Source: JACDAS01 sp046262415
GTDB lineage: Bacteria; Actinomycetota; Thermoleophilia; Gaiellales; Gaiellaceae
Length of the DNA stretch: 31,852 bases
Reading direction: 5' to 3'
Assembly (NCBI GenBank): GCA_046262415.1
Contig: JBHEMU010000122.1
Location: forward strand, 1-31,852
In this document: one piece after another, positions 15,779 through 23,657 of the stretch
Layout of the letters: each line of letters opens with the position of its first letter
Numbering within the stretch: the first letter of the stretch is position 1
The notes under the pieces: generated by a model
Databases searched by the model: none
What the model was told of the DNA's origin: nothing
Seen by the model: only the letters and a program-made list of their open reading frames with translations
Position numbers and translations under genes: made by a program

Positions 15779-16155
15779 CGAGCAGCCTCCCTTTCTCTCG
15801 CGATCCTGCCCAGGATGCCGTTGACGAGTCTCGCCGCCTCGTCGGACGCGTAGCGCTTGGTCAGGTCGACCGCCTCGTTGATCGCGATCTCGGGCGGCAC
15901 CCCAGCCTCGAGCTCGTGGATCGCGATCCGCAGGACGTTCCGCTCGACGACCCCGAGCCGGTCCGCCGTCCAACCCTCGGCCGTCTCGGTGATGCGGTCG
16001 TCGAGCTCGCCCGCCCGGGACGAGACGGCCTGCGCCAGCTCGCTCGCGAACGGGTCGAGGTCGTCCTCCTGGAGCGACGCGAGCGGGCGCCCGGTGAGAT
16101 CCCAGCGGTAGAGGAGGAAGAGCGCGCTGCGCCGGCCGGCACGTCGTCCCGCCAT
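15775..16155 (-). CDS. nusB: Transcription antitermination protein NusB
   Basis: Binds boxA RNA together with ribosomal protein S10 (NusE) to support rRNA antitermination. The 126-residue protein is a little shorter than usual. The N-terminal arginine-rich helix GRRAGRRSALFLLYRWDLTG is typical, and the C-terminal hallmark VVERNVLRIAIHELEAGVPPEIAINEAVDLTKRYASDEAARLVNGILG is visible in short pieces such as NEAVDLTKRYASDEA and FVNGILG-like LVNGILG. The ATG overlaps the accC stop as ATGA, and the nusB stop overlaps the next ATG in the same way. A GTG directly before the ATG is an alternative start. Confidence 0.95.
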   Translation of the reverse strand: MAGRRAGRRSALFLLYRWDLTGRPLASLQEDDLDPFASELAQAVSSRAGELDDRITETAEGWTADRLGVVERNVLRIAIHELEAGVPPEIAINEAVDLTKRYASDEAARLVNGILGRIAREREAAR

Positions 16156-17483
16156 CACGCGCCTCCGAGGAAGCCGGTCGAGTAGACGCCGCTCCGGAAT
16201 TCCGGGCTCGAGAGGACGTCGAGCGCGGTCGGGACCGTCGTCGGCACGCCCTCGAGCTCGAGCTCGCCGAGCGCGCGGAGCGAGCGCGCGATCGCCCGGG
16301 GCCGGTCGGCATCCCAGACGATCACCTTGGCGAGCAGCGAGTCGTAGTCGGGCGGGACCGCGGCTCCGTCCTCGATGTGCGTGTCGACGCGCACGCCGGG
16401 CCCGAGCGGGGGCCGGAAGCGGGTGATCGTCCCCGGGGAAGGCATGAAGTCGCGCGCGGGATCCTCGGCGTTGATGCGGACCTCGATCGCGTGGCCGGAG
16501 CGCGGCGCACGGCCCGTGAGCGCGAGCCGCTCGCCTGAGGCGATCCGGAGCTGCTCGCGTACGAGGTCGATGCCGGTGACCAGCTCGGTCACGGGGTGCT
16601 CGACCTGCAGCCGCGCGTTGAGCTCGATGAAGTAGAACGCGCCCTCGGGGTCGAGCAGGAACTCGAACGTGCCGGCGTTCCGGTAGCCGAGCAGCTTGCA
16701 GGCGCGCTCGGCGGCGGCCTCCATCTCCTCGCGCAGCACCGGGGTCAGGGCGGGCGACGGCGATTCCTCCAGCAGCTTCTGGTGCCGGCGCTGGATCGAG
16801 CACTCGCGCTCGCCGAGCGTGAGCACCCCACCGGCGCCGTCGCCCAGGACCTGGATCTCGACGTGCCTGGCAGGCTCGACCGCCTTCTCGACGTACAGGC
16901 CGGCGTCGCCGAACCCGGCCCTCGCCTCGGCGGCCGCCGCGCCGAACGCATCCTCGAGCTCGCCCGGGGATCCAACGAGGCGCATGCCGCGTCCGCCGCC
17001 GCCCGCAACCGCCTTCAGCAGGACGGGATAGCCCAGATCGAGGGCCGCCGCGCGCGCGCCGGCCAGGTCGACGGGGCCCTCGGTCCCGGGCACGAGCGGC
17101 ACGTCCGCGGCCGCGAGCTCCGCCTTGGCTCTCGCCTTGTCGCCCATGCGCTCCATCGTCTCCGCGCTCGGCCCCACGAAGACGAGGTCGTTGTCGTCGC
17201 ACGCGCGCGCGAAGAGGGGGTTCTCGGCGAGGAAGCCCCAGCCGGGATGGACGGCCTCGCAGCCGGTCGTCTTGGCGGCCGCGACCATTGCCGGCATGTT
17301 CAGGTAGCTCCGCGGGGCCTGCGGCGGGCCGACGCAGACCGCCCGGTCGGCGAGGCGGGTGTGGAGCGAGCCGGCGTCGGCGGTGGAGTAGACGGCGACC
17401 GCCTCGGCACCGAGCTCGTGCAGGGCGCGCACGACGCGCACGGCCACCTCGCCGCGGTTCGCGATCAGCACCCTCGAGAACAT
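16155..17483 (-). CDS. accC: Biotin carboxylase subunit AccC
   Basis: ATP-dependent carboxylation of the biotin on the carrier protein, the first half-reaction of acetyl-CoA carboxylase or a related carboxylase. The 442-residue length is normal. MFSRVLIANRGEVAVRVVRA opens the N-terminal domain, VHPGWGFLAENPLFA follows, and the ATP-grasp glycine loop is AVAGGGGRGMRLV. Catalytic and metal residues lie in FYFIELNARLQVEHPVTE, and the arginine region GHAIEVRINAEDP is intact. Thus the biotin carboxylase looks fully active, in contrast to the carboxyltransferase half of the protein encoded 15 bases upstream, which should provide its biotin carrier. No accA or accD gene is present, so the partner carboxyltransferase must be encoded elsewhere. 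Confidence 0.97.
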   Translation of the reverse strand: MFSRVLIANRGEVAVRVVRALHELGAEAVAVYSTADAGSLHTRLADRAVCVGPPQAPRSYLNMPAMVAAAKTTGCEAVHPGWGFLAENPLFARACDDNDLVFVGPSAETMERMGDKARAKAELAAADVPLVPGTEGPVDLAGARAAALDLGYPVLLKAVAGGGGRGMRLVGSPGELEDAFGAAAAEARAGFGDAGLYVEKAVEPARHVEIQVLGDGAGGVLTLGERECSIQRRHQKLLEESPSPALTPVLREEMEAAAERACKLLGYRNAGTFEFLLDPEGAFYFIELNARLQVEHPVTELVTGIDLVREQLRIASGERLALTGRAPRSGHAIEVRINAEDPARDFMPSPGTITRFRPPLGPGVRVDTHIEDGAAVPPDYDSLLAKVIVWDADRPRAIARSLRALGELELEGVPTTVPTALDVLSSPEFRSGVYSTGFLGGA

Positions 17484-17498
17484 CGCGCGGTTTCGGGC

Positions 17499-19289
17499 CT
17501 ACAGCGCGTCGAGCGGCCGGCCGTCCAGCGGCTCGAGCTCGAAGAGGAGCTGTCCGAACTCGACCGGCTGCCCGTTCTCGACGTGGATCGATCGGACGGT
17601 GGCGTCCACCTCGGCCTTCACCTCGTTCATCAGCTTCATCGCCTCGAGGATGCAGAGCGTCTGCCCCGTCGAGACGGGGTCCCCCTCCTCCACGAACGGG
17701 GGAGCGCCCGGCTGCGGCGCCCGGTAGAACGTCCCCACCATCGGCGACTCGACCCGGACGACCCCGTCCGCCGACGGCGGGATCGCGGTGAGGTCCGGCG
17801 AGTCGGCCGCCGCCGGGAGCAGCCCGCCCGGCAGCGCGTCGGCGGTCCGCTTGACGCTGACGCGGAGGCCCTCCTCCTCGATCGTGATCTCCCCGATCCC
17901 CGTCTCCTGGACGATCCGCACCACCTCGCGGATCCGCTCCGCGCGCGCCTGGTCGACGCCCGCCCCGGCGATCGAGTCCTCGCGCGCCGCGCGGGCGCGA
18001 ATCGCCTCGAGCAGCGGCTCCGCCTCGGGCCCGAACAGGGCCAGCAGCAACAGCTCCTCCTCGCTCGAGGCGAGCTCTCCGGACTCGGCCCGCAGCGCAT
18101 CCAGGTCGACGGGCTCCTCCTCGGGACGCGGGCCGCCCAGGAGCTCGACGGCACGCCGCAGGCCGGGGTCGATCGTGCCCGGGGGGGTGCCGAAGCCGCC
18201 ATGGATCAGCGCCTGCAGCTCGTCGACGATCGTCGCATAGCGGCTCGCCGAGAGGACGTTGAGCAGCGCCTGGGAGCCGAGGATCTGACCGATCGGCGAG
18301 GCGAGGGGGGGTGAGCCGGCGTCGGTCCGGACGGTCGTCAGCTCCTCGAGCACGTCGTCCAGCCGGTCGCTCGCCGCCTGGGCCCGGAGCTGCACCTCGA
18401 GGGCGGCGACGAGGCCGGCGGGGAGCTTGTGCTGCGCCGCGCGGACGGCGATCCGGGGCGCGAGCGGCGCGATCGGCTCGTCGCCGATGTGCTCGTCGAC
18501 GAGGTCGGACGCCTCCCAGAGGGCGTCCACGTCGACGCCGGTGTCGAGATCGAGCCCGGCGAGGGCCTGCGCGAGCGCCTCGCCCGAGACGCGGTGCAGG
18601 CTCAGGGCGACCGGGTAGACCGTGGTCGCCACGAGGTCGGCGCCGGCACGCACGGCCTCCAGGGCGGCGGCGAGGGCGTTGCCCGCCGCACCCTGGCAGT
18701 AGAGGCCGACCGGCAGCCCGGTCTCCTCGATCAGCGTGCGGACCATCTCCCGGGCCCGGTGGGGCTGGAGCGAGCCGGAGGGATCGTGCAGCAGCACCCT
18801 CGTCGCGCCGAGCTCGGGCAGCCGCTTCGCCTGGGCGATCAGCGCCTCGATCCGGCCCGAGCCGTAGACGAGCCCGGCGTCGAACTCGCGGTCCGCGTCG
18901 TGGATCGCCTCGGCCGCCTCGACGAGGTTCGAGACGTCGTTGAGGGGGTCGTGGAGGCGGAAGACGTCGATGCCGCTCTCGGCCGCAGAGGCGACGAAGC
19001 GCCGCGCGAAGTCGCCCCCGACCGGACGGGTGCCGACGAGGAAGCGGCCCCGCAGCGCGAGTGCGAGCGGCGTCTTCGTGTGCTCCTTCAGCGCCCGGAT
19101 CCGCTCCCACGGGCTCTCCACGCCGCGCCGGACCGCGCTGTCGAAGACCCCGCCGCCCGAGACCTCGAGGTAGGCGAGCCCGGCCCGGTCGAGCACCTCG
19201 GCGAGCCGGAGCAGGTCCGCGGTCGACGCCCGGCCGGCCAGGGGCTCCTGGCCGAGAACGCGGATCGTCGTGTCGACGAGGACCGGCAC
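17499..19289 (-). CDS. Degenerate carboxyltransferase domain fused to an AccB-like biotin carrier
   Basis: A 596-residue protein in the accB position. Residues 1-250 align along their length with the TIM barrel of OadA/pyruvate carboxylase carboxyltransferases (YLEVSGGGVFDSAVRRG, LALRGRFLVG, GIDVFRLHDPLND), and 265-430 with the PYC_OADA region (KLPAGLVAALEVQLRAQ, then GSQALLNVLSASRY). Residues 450-480 resemble the AccB N-terminus (GIGEITIEEEGLRVSVKR), and 510-588 form the biotinyl domain with EAMKLMNEV, biotinylated K552. The barrel has lost its active site: RDAHQS is RVLGQE (metal Asp to V11), the carbamylated Lys of IKDM is H168, and the HxH ligands are G195 and Y197. It probably serves AccC as biotin carrier with a non-catalytic scaffold; that role is inference. 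GTG start. Confidence 0.85.
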   Translation of the reverse strand: MPVLVDTTIRVLGQEPLAGRASTADLLRLAEVLDRAGLAYLEVSGGGVFDSAVRRGVESPWERIRALKEHTKTPLALALRGRFLVGTRPVGGDFARRFVASAAESGIDVFRLHDPLNDVSNLVEAAEAIHDADREFDAGLVYGSGRIEALIAQAKRLPELGATRVLLHDPSGSLQPHRAREMVRTLIEETGLPVGLYCQGAAGNALAAALEAVRAGADLVATTVYPVALSLHRVSGEALAQALAGLDLDTGVDVDALWEASDLVDEHIGDEPIAPLAPRIAVRAAQHKLPAGLVAALEVQLRAQAASDRLDDVLEELTTVRTDAGSPPLASPIGQILGSQALLNVLSASRYATIVDELQALIHGGFGTPPGTIDPGLRRAVELLGGPRPEEEPVDLDALRAESGELASSEEELLLLALFGPEAEPLLEAIRARAAREDSIAGAGVDQARAERIREVVRIVQETGIGEITIEEEGLRVSVKRTADALPGGLLPAAADSPDLTAIPPSADGVVRVESPMVGTFYRAPQPGAPPFVEEGDPVSTGQTLCILEAMKLMNEVKAEVDATVRSIHVENGQPVEFGQLLFELEPLDGRPLDAL

Positions 19290-19298
19290 GCGTCGAAC

Positions 19299-19865
19299 CT
19301 AGGCCCGCGAAATGTAACGGCGCTCGCGCGTGTCGACCTTGATTCGGTCGCCCGGGTTGACGAAGAGGGGCACCTGCACGACCGCGCCCGTCTCGAGCGT
19401 CGCCGCCTTCGTCACGTTCGAGACGGTGTCGCCTTTCACGCCGGGCTCCGTGTCGGTGACTCTCAGCTCCACCGAGGCCGGGAGCTGCACGCCGGCGGGC
19501 TTGCCGTCGACCGCGAGCATCGGCACCGAGCTCGACGGCTGCAGGAAGTCGAGCGCGTCCTCGACTGAGGCCCGCGGCAGGTTGAACTGCTCGTAGGTCT
19601 CCTCGTCCATGAACACGACCTCGCTGCCGGAGTCGTAGAGGTACTGGACATTCTTGGTCTCGGTGTGCACGCGCGGGAACTTCTCGCCGGCGCGGAAGGT
19701 GCGGTCGACGACGGCCCCGGTGTCAATGTTCTTGACCTTCGTGCGGACGAACGCGCCGCCCTTGCCGGGCTTCACGTGCTGGAACTCGACGATGCGCCAG
19801 ACACCGCCGTCCAGCTCGATGTGCATGCCGTTTCTGAACTGGTTGGTGCCGACCACCTCGGCCAT
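19299..19865 (-). CDS. efp: Elongation factor P
   Basis: Relieves ribosome stalling at consecutive prolines. The 188-residue length is standard for the three-domain protein. The N-terminal KOW-like domain contains EFQHVKPGKGGAFVRTKVKN with the tip lysine in the PGKGG loop, where modification takes place in many bacteria. The central OB domain begins near QYLYDSGSEVVFMDEETYEQ, and the C-terminal domain contains PASVELRVTDTEPGVKGDT and ends with GDRIKVDTRERRYISRA. No epmA, epmB or ymfI is in the window, so the modification is unknown. It lies between aroQ and the biotin-carrier fusion, replacing the pepP-efp-accB order by aroQ-efp-fusion. Confidence 0.97.
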   Translation of the reverse strand: MAEVVGTNQFRNGMHIELDGGVWRIVEFQHVKPGKGGAFVRTKVKNIDTGAVVDRTFRAGEKFPRVHTETKNVQYLYDSGSEVVFMDEETYEQFNLPRASVEDALDFLQPSSSVPMLAVDGKPAGVQLPASVELRVTDTEPGVKGDTVSNVTKAATLETGAVVQVPLFVNPGDRIKVDTRERRYISRA

Positions 19866-19884
19866 GGCTGGACCTTAGCGCGGG

Positions 19885-20316
19885 TCAGGTCCGGTCCCGG
19901 GTGAGGAACTCGAGCGCCAGGCGGTAGCCCTCCGGCCCCTTGCCCACGATCCGCTGGGCGGCGAGATCCGAGATGACCGAGAGGCGTCTCCATTCCTCCC
20001 GCGCGTCGACGTTGGAGAGGTGAACCTCGACGATCGGAGCGTCGATCAGCTCGAGCGCGTCGCGGATCGCGTAGCTGTAGTGCGCCCAGGCGCCCGCGTT
20101 GACGATGACGCCGTCGGCGCTCTCCGCGGCGTCGTGGCACCACTCGACGTACTCGGCCTCGCTGTTCGTCTGGCGGCAGCGGACCTCGCACTCGAGCTGC
20201 TTCGCCCAGGCGTAGATCTGCGTCTCCAGCTGGTCGAGGCTGAGGCCCCCGTAGTGCTCCGGATTGCGGCGGCCGAGCACGTTCAGGTTCACACCGTTCA
20301 GGACGTCGAACCGCAC
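19885..20316 (-). CDS. aroQ: Type II 3-dehydroquinate dehydratase
   Basis: Third step of the shikimate pathway, dehydration of 3-dehydroquinate. The 143-residue length is standard for this dodecameric enzyme. The catalytic loop with Tyr is NPEHYGGLSL, preceded by NGVNLNVLGRR. The anion-binding NAGAWAHYSYAIRDAL (with the usual NPGA/NAGA) and the VHLSNVDAREEWR segment with its histidine complete the site. The start is GTG. It is separated from the fused aroK-aroB gene by about 118 bases that hold the second copy of the dispersed repeat, so it may be partly uncoupled from the upstream aro genes. Confidence 0.96.
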   Translation of the reverse strand: MRFDVLNGVNLNVLGRRNPEHYGGLSLDQLETQIYAWAKQLECEVRCRQTNSEAEYVEWCHDAAESADGVIVNAGAWAHYSYAIRDALELIDAPIVEVHLSNVDAREEWRRLSVISDLAAQRIVGKGPEGYRLALEFLTRDRT

Positions 20317-20340
20317 GGGCGCGACTCTACAACGCGCCTG

Positions 20341-20437
20341 GGAGTGCGGTCTCTACCCGGATGCGCTCGTGCGATCGGCTCAGACGGAGCACGGGGCAAG
20401 CCCGCGCTCCTGAGGCCCGCGTCGCAAGCGACGCCTA
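20341..20437 (-). repeat. Dispersed intergenic repeat, copy B
   Basis: Inverted copy of the element at 9671-9767. Identity is high over nearly the full length, with scattered substitutions and a one-base insertion in the central hairpin, which makes that stem imperfect here. On the minus strand its beginning overlaps the TAG stop of the aroK-aroB gene, and it fills most of the gap before aroQ. The central arms can still fold, so it may act as a terminator or processing hairpin in either orientation. Confidence 0.85.
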
Positions 20438-21889
20438 TCCCGCGATCAGCTCGTCCAGGGCGTGCCTGACCTCACGGTCCGGCAGGGCGACTCCGAGCAC
20501 GGGCCGCCCGGGCGCCTCGAGCAGGACGAGGCGGGGGCCGCCGCCCTCGGACTTCTTGTCGCGCCGGAGCGACCTCCAGGCAGCCTCGCGGTCGACCGCT
20601 GCCGGGCGCGGCCCGAGGAGCTCCTCCACCTGGGCGGGCACCTTCGGGTCGAGCCCGAGGTGCTTGGTCGAGAGCCGCGTCGCCGCCAGGAGGCCGAGCG
20701 CCACCGCCTCCCCGTGCGAGAGTCCGGAGTAGCCGGCCGCGGCCTCCAGGGCGTGCGCGAACGTGTGGCCGAGGTTGAGCGCGCCGCGCGGGCCGCGGTC
20801 GTGAGGGTCGCGCAGGCAGAGAGCCGTCTTGAAGGCAGCGCAGGCTCGCACCAGCTCGGGCTCGGGCAGCTCCCACAGCGGACGCCCGGCGAGCAGGCCG
20901 GTCTTCACCACCTCGGCCAGGCCCGCCGCACGCTCCCGCCCGGGGAGCGTCTCGAGCAGGACGGGGTCGATCACGGTGCGCACCGGCCAGTGGAACGCGC
21001 CGACGAGGTTCTTGCCCCCCGGCAGGTCGATCGCGGTCTTGCCGCCGAGCGCGGCGTCCACCTGGCCCACGAGCGTCGTCGGCACCGCGACCCAGTCGAT
21101 GCCGCGCAGGAAGGTCGCCGCCGCGAACCCGGCCACGTCGGTGGTGCAGCCGCCGCCGAGGGCGACGACGGTCTCGCCGCGCTCCAGGTCGAAGGCACGC
21201 CAGAGGCGCTCGCACACCGCGGCGGTCTTCGCCTCCTCGCCCGCGGGCAGTTCGTGGGTGGAGGCGAGGCGCCTGCCGAGGGCGAGCTGCGCCGCGGCGC
21301 CGTGAATCCCGGCGACGCGGCTGTCGGCCACCAGCGCGACGCGGCCGGTGCCCGGCACGAGGTTTCCCAGCAGCTCGAGCGAGGCCGCCTCGAGATGGAC
21401 GCCTCCCGCGGCGAGCACGACGCCGTCGGAGTCGCGCGCCCTCGCCTGAGCGGCCTGCTCGTAGAGCGGGCGCCGCCGGTCGTAGAGGGCGCGGAACTCC
21501 CCGGCGTCTCCGGCCAGCGGCCGGCCGCTGCCGAGGACGCGCTCCCAGGCCGCATCGGGCTCCACCTCGATCAGCACCGACAGGGCGTGGTCGGCGAGCG
21601 CCCGTCGCACCGGCTCGGTGGTGATGGCGCCGCCTCCGAGCGCGAGGACTGCCGGCTGACGGCTGCGGAGGATCTCGACGCTCGCCTGCGCCTCCAGCAC
21701 GCGGAACTCCGCCTCGCCGCGCTGCGCGAACAGCTCGGGAATCGTGGCGCGTGCCTGCCGCTCCAGCTCGTGGTCGAGGTCGAGGAACGGGCGGCCGAGC
21801 CGCTCCGCCACCTCGAGGCCGAGGGTGGTCTTGCCGGCGCCCATGAAGCCGATCAGCGCCAGGTGGCGGTCTAGGGCCGTCGTCGCCAG
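20435..21889 (-). CDS. Shikimate kinase / 3-dehydroquinate synthase fusion
   Basis: Bifunctional shikimate-pathway protein. The first 160 or so residues are shikimate kinase (AroK): P-loop GFMGAGKTTLG, FLDLDHELERQ, the ALGGGAI strand and the lid RPLAGD. The rest is 3-dehydroquinate synthase (AroB): PAGEEAKT, ALGGGCTTDVAGFAAATFLRG, GGKTAIDLPGGKNLVGAFHWP, the zinc ligands in GLAEVVKTG, LNLGHTFAHALE and GLSHGEAVALG. The first ATG (21844) begins at MGAGKTT and would remove the strand LALIGF that every shikimate kinase needs. The upstream frame stays open. GGAGAGG at 21895-21901 followed by five bases and CTG at 21889 suggests a CTG start giving 484 residues. It overlaps the end of aroC by 19 bases, consistent with coupling. 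Confidence 0.9.
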   Translation of the reverse strand: MATTALDRHLALIGFMGAGKTTLGLEVAERLGRPFLDLDHELERQARATIPELFAQRGEAEFRVLEAQASVEILRSRQPAVLALGGGAITTEPVRRALADHALSVLIEVEPDAAWERVLGSGRPLAGDAGEFRALYDRRRPLYEQAAQARARDSDGVVLAAGGVHLEAASLELLGNLVPGTGRVALVADSRVAGIHGAAAQLALGRRLASTHELPAGEEAKTAAVCERLWRAFDLERGETVVALGGGCTTDVAGFAAATFLRGIDWVAVPTTLVGQVDAALGGKTAIDLPGGKNLVGAFHWPVRTVIDPVLLETLPGRERAAGLAEVVKTGLLAGRPLWELPEPELVRACAAFKTALCLRDPHDRGPRGALNLGHTFAHALEAAAGYSGLSHGEAVALGLLAATRLSTKHLGLDPKVPAQVEELLGPRPAAVDREAAWRSLRRDKKSEGGGPRLVLLEAPGRPVLGVALPDREVRHALDELIAG

Positions 21890-22956
21890 TCGATCCTCTC
21901 CAGGTAGGCCCGGTGGGCCGCGAGGAAGTCGGCCAGGGCGTCGCCGCCGAACTTCTCCCGCGCCGCCCGCGCCAGCTCGAAGGCGACTGCCGCCTCGGCC
22001 ACGACGGCGAGCGCCTCGACGGCGGCGACGTCGCTTCGCTCGACGAGCGCCTCGGCCGGCTCGCCCGTCTCCAGGTCGACCGTCTGCAGCGGCCGCATCA
22101 GCGTCGGCAACGGCTTCATCGCCGCCCGCAGGACGATCTCCTCGCCGTTGGAGACGCCCGCCTCGACGCCGCCGGCCCGGTTCGTGCGCCGGTGGAGGCC
22201 GCTGTCGTCGCGGAAGATGTCGTCGTGGGCGGCCGAGCCGCGGAGCTCCGAGAGCCCGAATCCCTCACCGACCTCGACTCCCTTGACCGCCTGGATCCCC
22301 ATCAGGGCGGCGGCGAGGCGCGCGTCCAGCCGATCGTCCTTCGCCGCGTAGCTCCCGAGTCCCGGCGGCACCCCGCGGGCGCGGACCTCGACGACGCCGC
22401 CGAGCGTGTCGCGGTCCCCCCGCGCCGCATCCACGCGCTGCTCGAGGCCCTCCGCGTCCGCGACGGTGCCGTCCACCTCGATGCCGAGCTCGCGCAGCAG
22501 CGCTTTCGCGACCGCCCCCGCCGCCACCGCCACGGCCGTGTGGCGCGCGCTCGCGCGCTCGAGCGCGTCGCGGACGTCGGCAAGGCCGTACTTGAGCGCG
22601 CCGGCGAGATCCGCGTGCCCCGGCCGGGGCACGGTTACGGGCTTCACGCCCTTGCCGCCCGGCTCGCCCTCGGGCGGCCACGGGCTCATGCCCCACGCCC
22701 AGTTGGCGTGGTCCCGGTTGGAGACGACGAGGGCGAGCGGCGTCCCCAGCGTGCGACCGTGCCTGAGACCGGCCAGGACCTCGACCCGGTCCGATTCGAG
22801 CTGCTGGCGCGGGCTGCGGCCGTAGCCCTGCTGGCGCCGGCGCAGGTCGGCGTCGATCGCGTCCCGGTCGAGCACGAGGCCGGCCGGCAGGCCCTCGACG
22901 ATCGCCACCAGCGCCGGCCCGTGCGACTCGCCTGCCGTGGTCAGCCTGAGCGTCAC
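21871..22956 (-). CDS. aroC: Chorismate synthase
   Basis: Last step of the shikimate pathway; converts EPSP to chorismate with reduced FMN as a cofactor. The 361-residue length is normal. LRLTTAGESHGPALVAIVEG at the N-terminus carries the first signature histidine. Further signatures are RRRQQGYGRSPRQQLESD, PRPGHADLAGALKYG, RASARHTAVAVAAGAVAKA and the C-terminal GVSNGEEIVLRAAMKPLPT. The GTG start overlaps the aroE stop as GTGA. The four aro genes from aroE through the fusion gene are packed without gaps, so coordinated translation is likely. The EPSP synthase gene aroA is not in the window. Confidence 0.96.
   Translation of the reverse strand: MTLRLTTAGESHGPALVAIVEGLPAGLVLDRDAIDADLRRRQQGYGRSPRQQLESDRVEVLAGLRHGRTLGTPLALVVSNRDHANWAWGMSPWPPEGEPGGKGVKPVTVPRPGHADLAGALKYGLADVRDALERASARHTAVAVAAGAVAKALLRELGIEVDGTVADAEGLEQRVDAARGDRDTLGGVVEVRARGVPPGLGSYAAKDDRLDARLAAALMGIQAVKGVEVGEGFGLSELRGSAAHDDIFRDDSGLHRRTNRAGGVEAGVSNGEEIVLRAAMKPLPTLMRPLQTVDLETGEPAEALVERSDVAAVEALAVVAEAAVAFELARAAREKFGGDALADFLAAHRAYLERIDWRRRP
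21895..21901 (-). promoter_or_regulatory. Shine-Dalgarno sequence for a CTG start of the aroK-aroB gene
   Basis: GGAGAGG on the minus strand, inside the last codons of aroC, five bases before a CTG in the aroK frame. No ATG, GTG or TTG occurs between here and the ATG at 21844, which itself has no ribosome site and would truncate the kinase. The spacing is ideal, which is the main support for a CTG start. Confidence 0.5.
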
Positions 22957-23657
22957 GCCGGCAAGCCTACGGCCCGTCGCATCGCGTCGACGGGGGCCGG
23001 GACGCCCGTCCAGCGCTCGAACGAGGCCGCGCCCTGGCGGACCAGGGCCTCGCGCCCGTCCACGATCGTGTGGCACCCCGCCGCGCGGGCAGCGGTGACG
23101 AGCGCGGTCTCGCGCCCGTCGGCGCGGTAGGCCAGGTCGACGACGGCCTGGTCCGGACCCGGCTGCACGAGCGGCTCGTCCACGACCGGCGTGGCGTTGA
23201 CGATCAGGTCGGCGCCGGCCGCGTCCGGGGGCCACGCCCCGCGCCGCGAGAAGGTCCGGACCTCTCCGGGAAGAGCGGGCAGCAGGGCCCGCGCGGCGCC
23301 GCCCGCGCCGATCAGGCAGACGCAGGCGGCGGCGATCCCCGCGACGATCTCGCGATCGGTGTTGAAGCCCAGCACCCGTCCCCGCTCGAAGACGAGCGTG
23401 TTGACCGCTTCGGACTCGGCCTCGTCGCACAGCCCGGCCACCGCGAGCTTGTGGGGGATCGTCACGTTCGCGCCGGCGAAGCCGAGCGCGGCCAGGCCGC
23501 GAACCGCGTCTCGGAGCGCTCGCGGCTCGACCTCGAGCGCCACGTACGCCCAGTCGAGGGCCCTGACGGCGAAGGCCGCGTTCTGCATCCGCGGCGAGAG
23601 CGACCCCGCGACCGGTCTGCCGAGCAGGCCGACGAGCCGCGTCGGACCCGGGCTCAC
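22953..23657 (-). CDS. aroE: Shikimate dehydrogenase
   Basis: NADPH-dependent reduction of 3-dehydroshikimate. At 234 residues it is shorter than the usual 260-290. The substrate-binding N-terminus is VGLLGRPVAGSLSPRMQNAA, the catalytic lysine is in NVTIPHKLAVAGLCDEA, and GFNTDREIVAG follows. The nucleotide-binding loop is LIGAGGAARALLPAL, and NATPV marks the C-terminal lobe. The shortfall comes from a compact cofactor domain and a reduced C-terminus; no key residue is obviously missing. The GTG start overlaps the mltG stop as GTGA. Selectivity for shikimate rather than quinate is inferred from its place among aro genes. Confidence 0.94.
   Translation of the reverse strand: MSPGPTRLVGLLGRPVAGSLSPRMQNAAFAVRALDWAYVALEVEPRALRDAVRGLAALGFAGANVTIPHKLAVAGLCDEAESEAVNTLVFERGRVLGFNTDREIVAGIAAACVCLIGAGGAARALLPALPGEVRTFSRRGAWPPDAAGADLIVNATPVVDEPLVQPGPDQAVVDLAYRADGRETALVTAARAAGCHTIVDGREALVRQGAASFERWTGVPAPVDAMRRAVGLPA

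Noticed and set aside
17499..19289. Active pyruvate carboxylase or oxaloacetate decarboxylase alpha subunit
   Set aside because: The domain layout fits, but the metal ligands and catalytic lysine are all replaced, so I do not assign the activity.
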